Source: Prostheceraeus crozeri (taxonomy: Eukaryota > Platyhelminthes > Polycladida > Euryleptidae). Taken from it: a stretch of 64,000 nt of DNA. Positions 62,787-64,000 of this stretch are shown here, piece after piece (positions within the stretch are counted from its first letter, which is position 1; each line of letters begins with the position of its first letter). A program made the position numbers and the translations under genes. The notes below the pieces were generated by a model. That model was not told the origin of the DNA. It ran no database searches and was given only the letters and a program-made list of their open reading frames with translations. The stretch covers positions 1-64,000 of the forward strand of contig CAJQUW010002209.1 in assembly GCA_907163375.1 (NCBI GenBank), read 5' to 3'.

Positions 62787-64000
62787 ATGGAAAGTGAAAA
62801 TAAGGACTCGTTTCTAATCTACTTGCCCAGTAATGCTTCTATGAATAAATTTCCCAAAAATAAACCATCAGACTATCGAGTAGAATTAAATCGCCCACTG
62901 CATTTAGAAGGTGAATGGGAGGTTGGCGTTTCTAGTATTTGCTATGATAGCAATATTCAGAATGTGAATGATTTGGAAGAAATGATATTGACTCCTCGCA
63001 CCCATGATGGAATAACGATGAATAATGCATTCCAGTTCCCATACAATTTAACATCAGATGGAAAGTGGAACTATGAATGGATTCAGATAAAATCAGATTC
63101 TTATGAACCATTTGGGAATGAGAAAATTATTAAGGCATTCAACAGTGGTAATACTTCCATCATGAAGAATAAAAATCAGAAAGCTTATGAGTTTACTATC
63201 TATCATTGGAGTGGGAGACAGTTCCTTCGCTTTCATTCTTTTACTAAAGGTCTTACGCTGAGGTTGGATAATGAATTCTATCCGCATCTCGGTTTTGGCC
63301 ATGGACTACATCTAACGTCAATTGCTACTGCAAATGTTAGAAAAGTTTATTCAAATCGAATCAACAAATTTCATTATAGATTTAAAATATTTGATGAAGA
63401 TGTTGTAGAATGTGAAGAACGCATCATTTTGAAAAAGCGTGGTGTTCAACCTTTATCACTTATTGAGTTAGTAAAACGATGGAATGAGACTGTGGGTAAG
63501 AAGTATGGAGAGAAAATTATGGCGGACAAAAATAAGTTGGTTATTCAGAAATATAATGACAAACTTACAGTTTATTTCTCTCCAACCTTGCGTCATTTTG
63601 TAAGACATTATACACCTATTATTGGAAGCGGTGTGGCGTATGCTTCTCATGAATATCACACTAAAGCTGATTCAGTTAATGATGAATGGTGGGTGGACAT
63701 CTATGGCGATCGCATCAAGATAATTTACCAGTCTTATGAAGAATCTAAAGTTGCTATCAATATAATGCCGCGTCTATATCATACAGTTGAAAGCTTCATT
63801 CATGTAGTAAATCCTTATATACAACAGAAGTTGAAGCATGTGATGAAAAGTAAATATGATGTAAAGACACACCACATTTCGTTTTCAATTGAAAATCAAC
63901 GCGTTGTTCTGAAACTGGGTGATGACATTCAATGTCAATTGAGTAAAAATTTGAAAAAACTCTTTGGTTTTTCAATGCTACAAACTGTGTTTGCTGCTGC
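62787..64000 (+). CDS. WEVGL-family structural-type protein B (Polinton 2, runs off window)
   Basis: From ATG 62787 the frame stays open to the right edge, at least 404 codons. The N-terminus FLIYLPSNASMNKFPKNKPS...LHLEGEWEVGVSSICY is the most typical version of the family signature in this window. An LDNEFYPHLGFGHG segment and a KNLKKLFGFS segment suggest two related modules. The end and any stop lie outside the window. It follows protein A after 39 bases. Confidence 0.7.
   Translation, partial: MESENKDSFLIYLPSNASMNKFPKNKPSDYRVELNRPLHLEGEWEVGVSSICYDSNIQNVNDLEEMILTPRTHDGITMNNAFQFPYNLTSDGKWNYEWIQIKSDSYEPFGNEKIIKAFNSGNTSIMKNKNQKAYEFTIYHWSGRQFLRFHSFTKGLTLRLDNEFYPHLGFGHGLHLTSIATANVRKVYSNRINKFHYRFKIFDEDVVECEERIILKKRGVQPLSLIELVKRWNETVGKKYGEKIMADKNKLVIQKYNDKLTVYFSPTLRHFVRHYTPIIGSGVAYASHEYHTKADSVNDEWWVDIYGDRIKIIYQSYEESKVAINIMPRLYHTVESFIHVVNPYIQQKLKHVMKSKYDVKTHHISFSIENQRVVLKLGDDIQCQLSKNLKKLFGFSMLQTVFAA

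Larger units (their letters stand above)
50517..64000. mobile_element. Polinton/Maverick element 2 (partial, right end outside window)
   Basis: The element contains integrase with chromodomain, packaging ATPase, capsid protein, adenain-like protease, a TBP-like protein, RING proteins and WEVGL-family proteins in an order similar to Polinton 1. DNA polymerase B is not seen and would be expected beyond the right edge. The left boundary is uncertain: agtatagtag at 50517 resembles a Polinton end, and the 326-bp tandem array may form part of the terminal repeat. It looks largely whole, with perhaps one or two breaks. It is AT-richer than Polinton 1 and belongs to another lineage, judging by protein divergence. 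Confidence 0.8.

Noticed and set aside
1-64000. CRISPR arrays, rRNA genes and complete tRNA genes
   Set aside because: No spaced direct repeats, rRNA-like blocks or foldable tRNA cloverleaf were seen. The only tRNA-like boxes belong to a SINE.

Overview
The window is eukaryotic, almost certainly from an invertebrate animal. It holds an intron-containing transporter gene, DNA-transposon remnants, a tRNA-derived SINE and two large Polinton/Maverick elements. An AT-rich background and motifs such as taggcctag hint at a marine deuterostome such as an echinoderm, but that is inference only.

Layout. 1-5.6 kb: host DNA with a tandem-duplicated endonuclease/exonuclease/phosphatase (EEP) gene carrying one in-frame stop, a small inverted repeat, and a PIF/Harbinger transposase remnant cut off where the first Polinton begins. 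5,633-30,636: Polinton 1, about 25.0 kb, bounded by terminal inverted repeats (TIRs) that carry CCAAT and TATA promoter boxes. Plus-strand genes run from the left TIR (zinc-finger protein, basic peptides, exonuclease-like protein, unknown proteins, packaging ATPase, chromodomain integrase, large WEVGL-family proteins, capsid protein, protease). Minus-strand genes run inward from the right TIR (DNA polymerase B, a TBP-like protein, a RING protein). It is a broken fossil with roughly fifteen interruptions. 30.6-50.5 kb: host DNA with two exons of an SV2/SVOP-like transporter gene on the minus strand, separated by an 8.4-kb intron that holds a nearly complete Tc1 element, palindromic elements and two copies of a roughly 500-bp repeat. 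50.5 kb to the end: a 326-bp tandem array that leads straight into Polinton 2, which runs off the right edge and reads mostly whole.

How the genes fit. Both Polintons have the family's virus-like set: integrase, packaging ATPase, adenain-type protease, capsid protein and basic core-type peptides, with polymerase B visible only in Polinton 1. The striking shared extra is a transcription set. Each element encodes a protein resembling TATA-binding protein, and each has CCAAT-plus-TATA promoters. Polinton 2 adds two paralogous proteins that may be PC4-like. Both also carry an exonuclease-like protein and RING-finger proteins. I infer that these elements brought their own promoter-recognition machinery. 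That inference, together with a zinc-finger module shared by the two genes that face inward from the Polinton 1 TIRs, is the most interesting content of the window.
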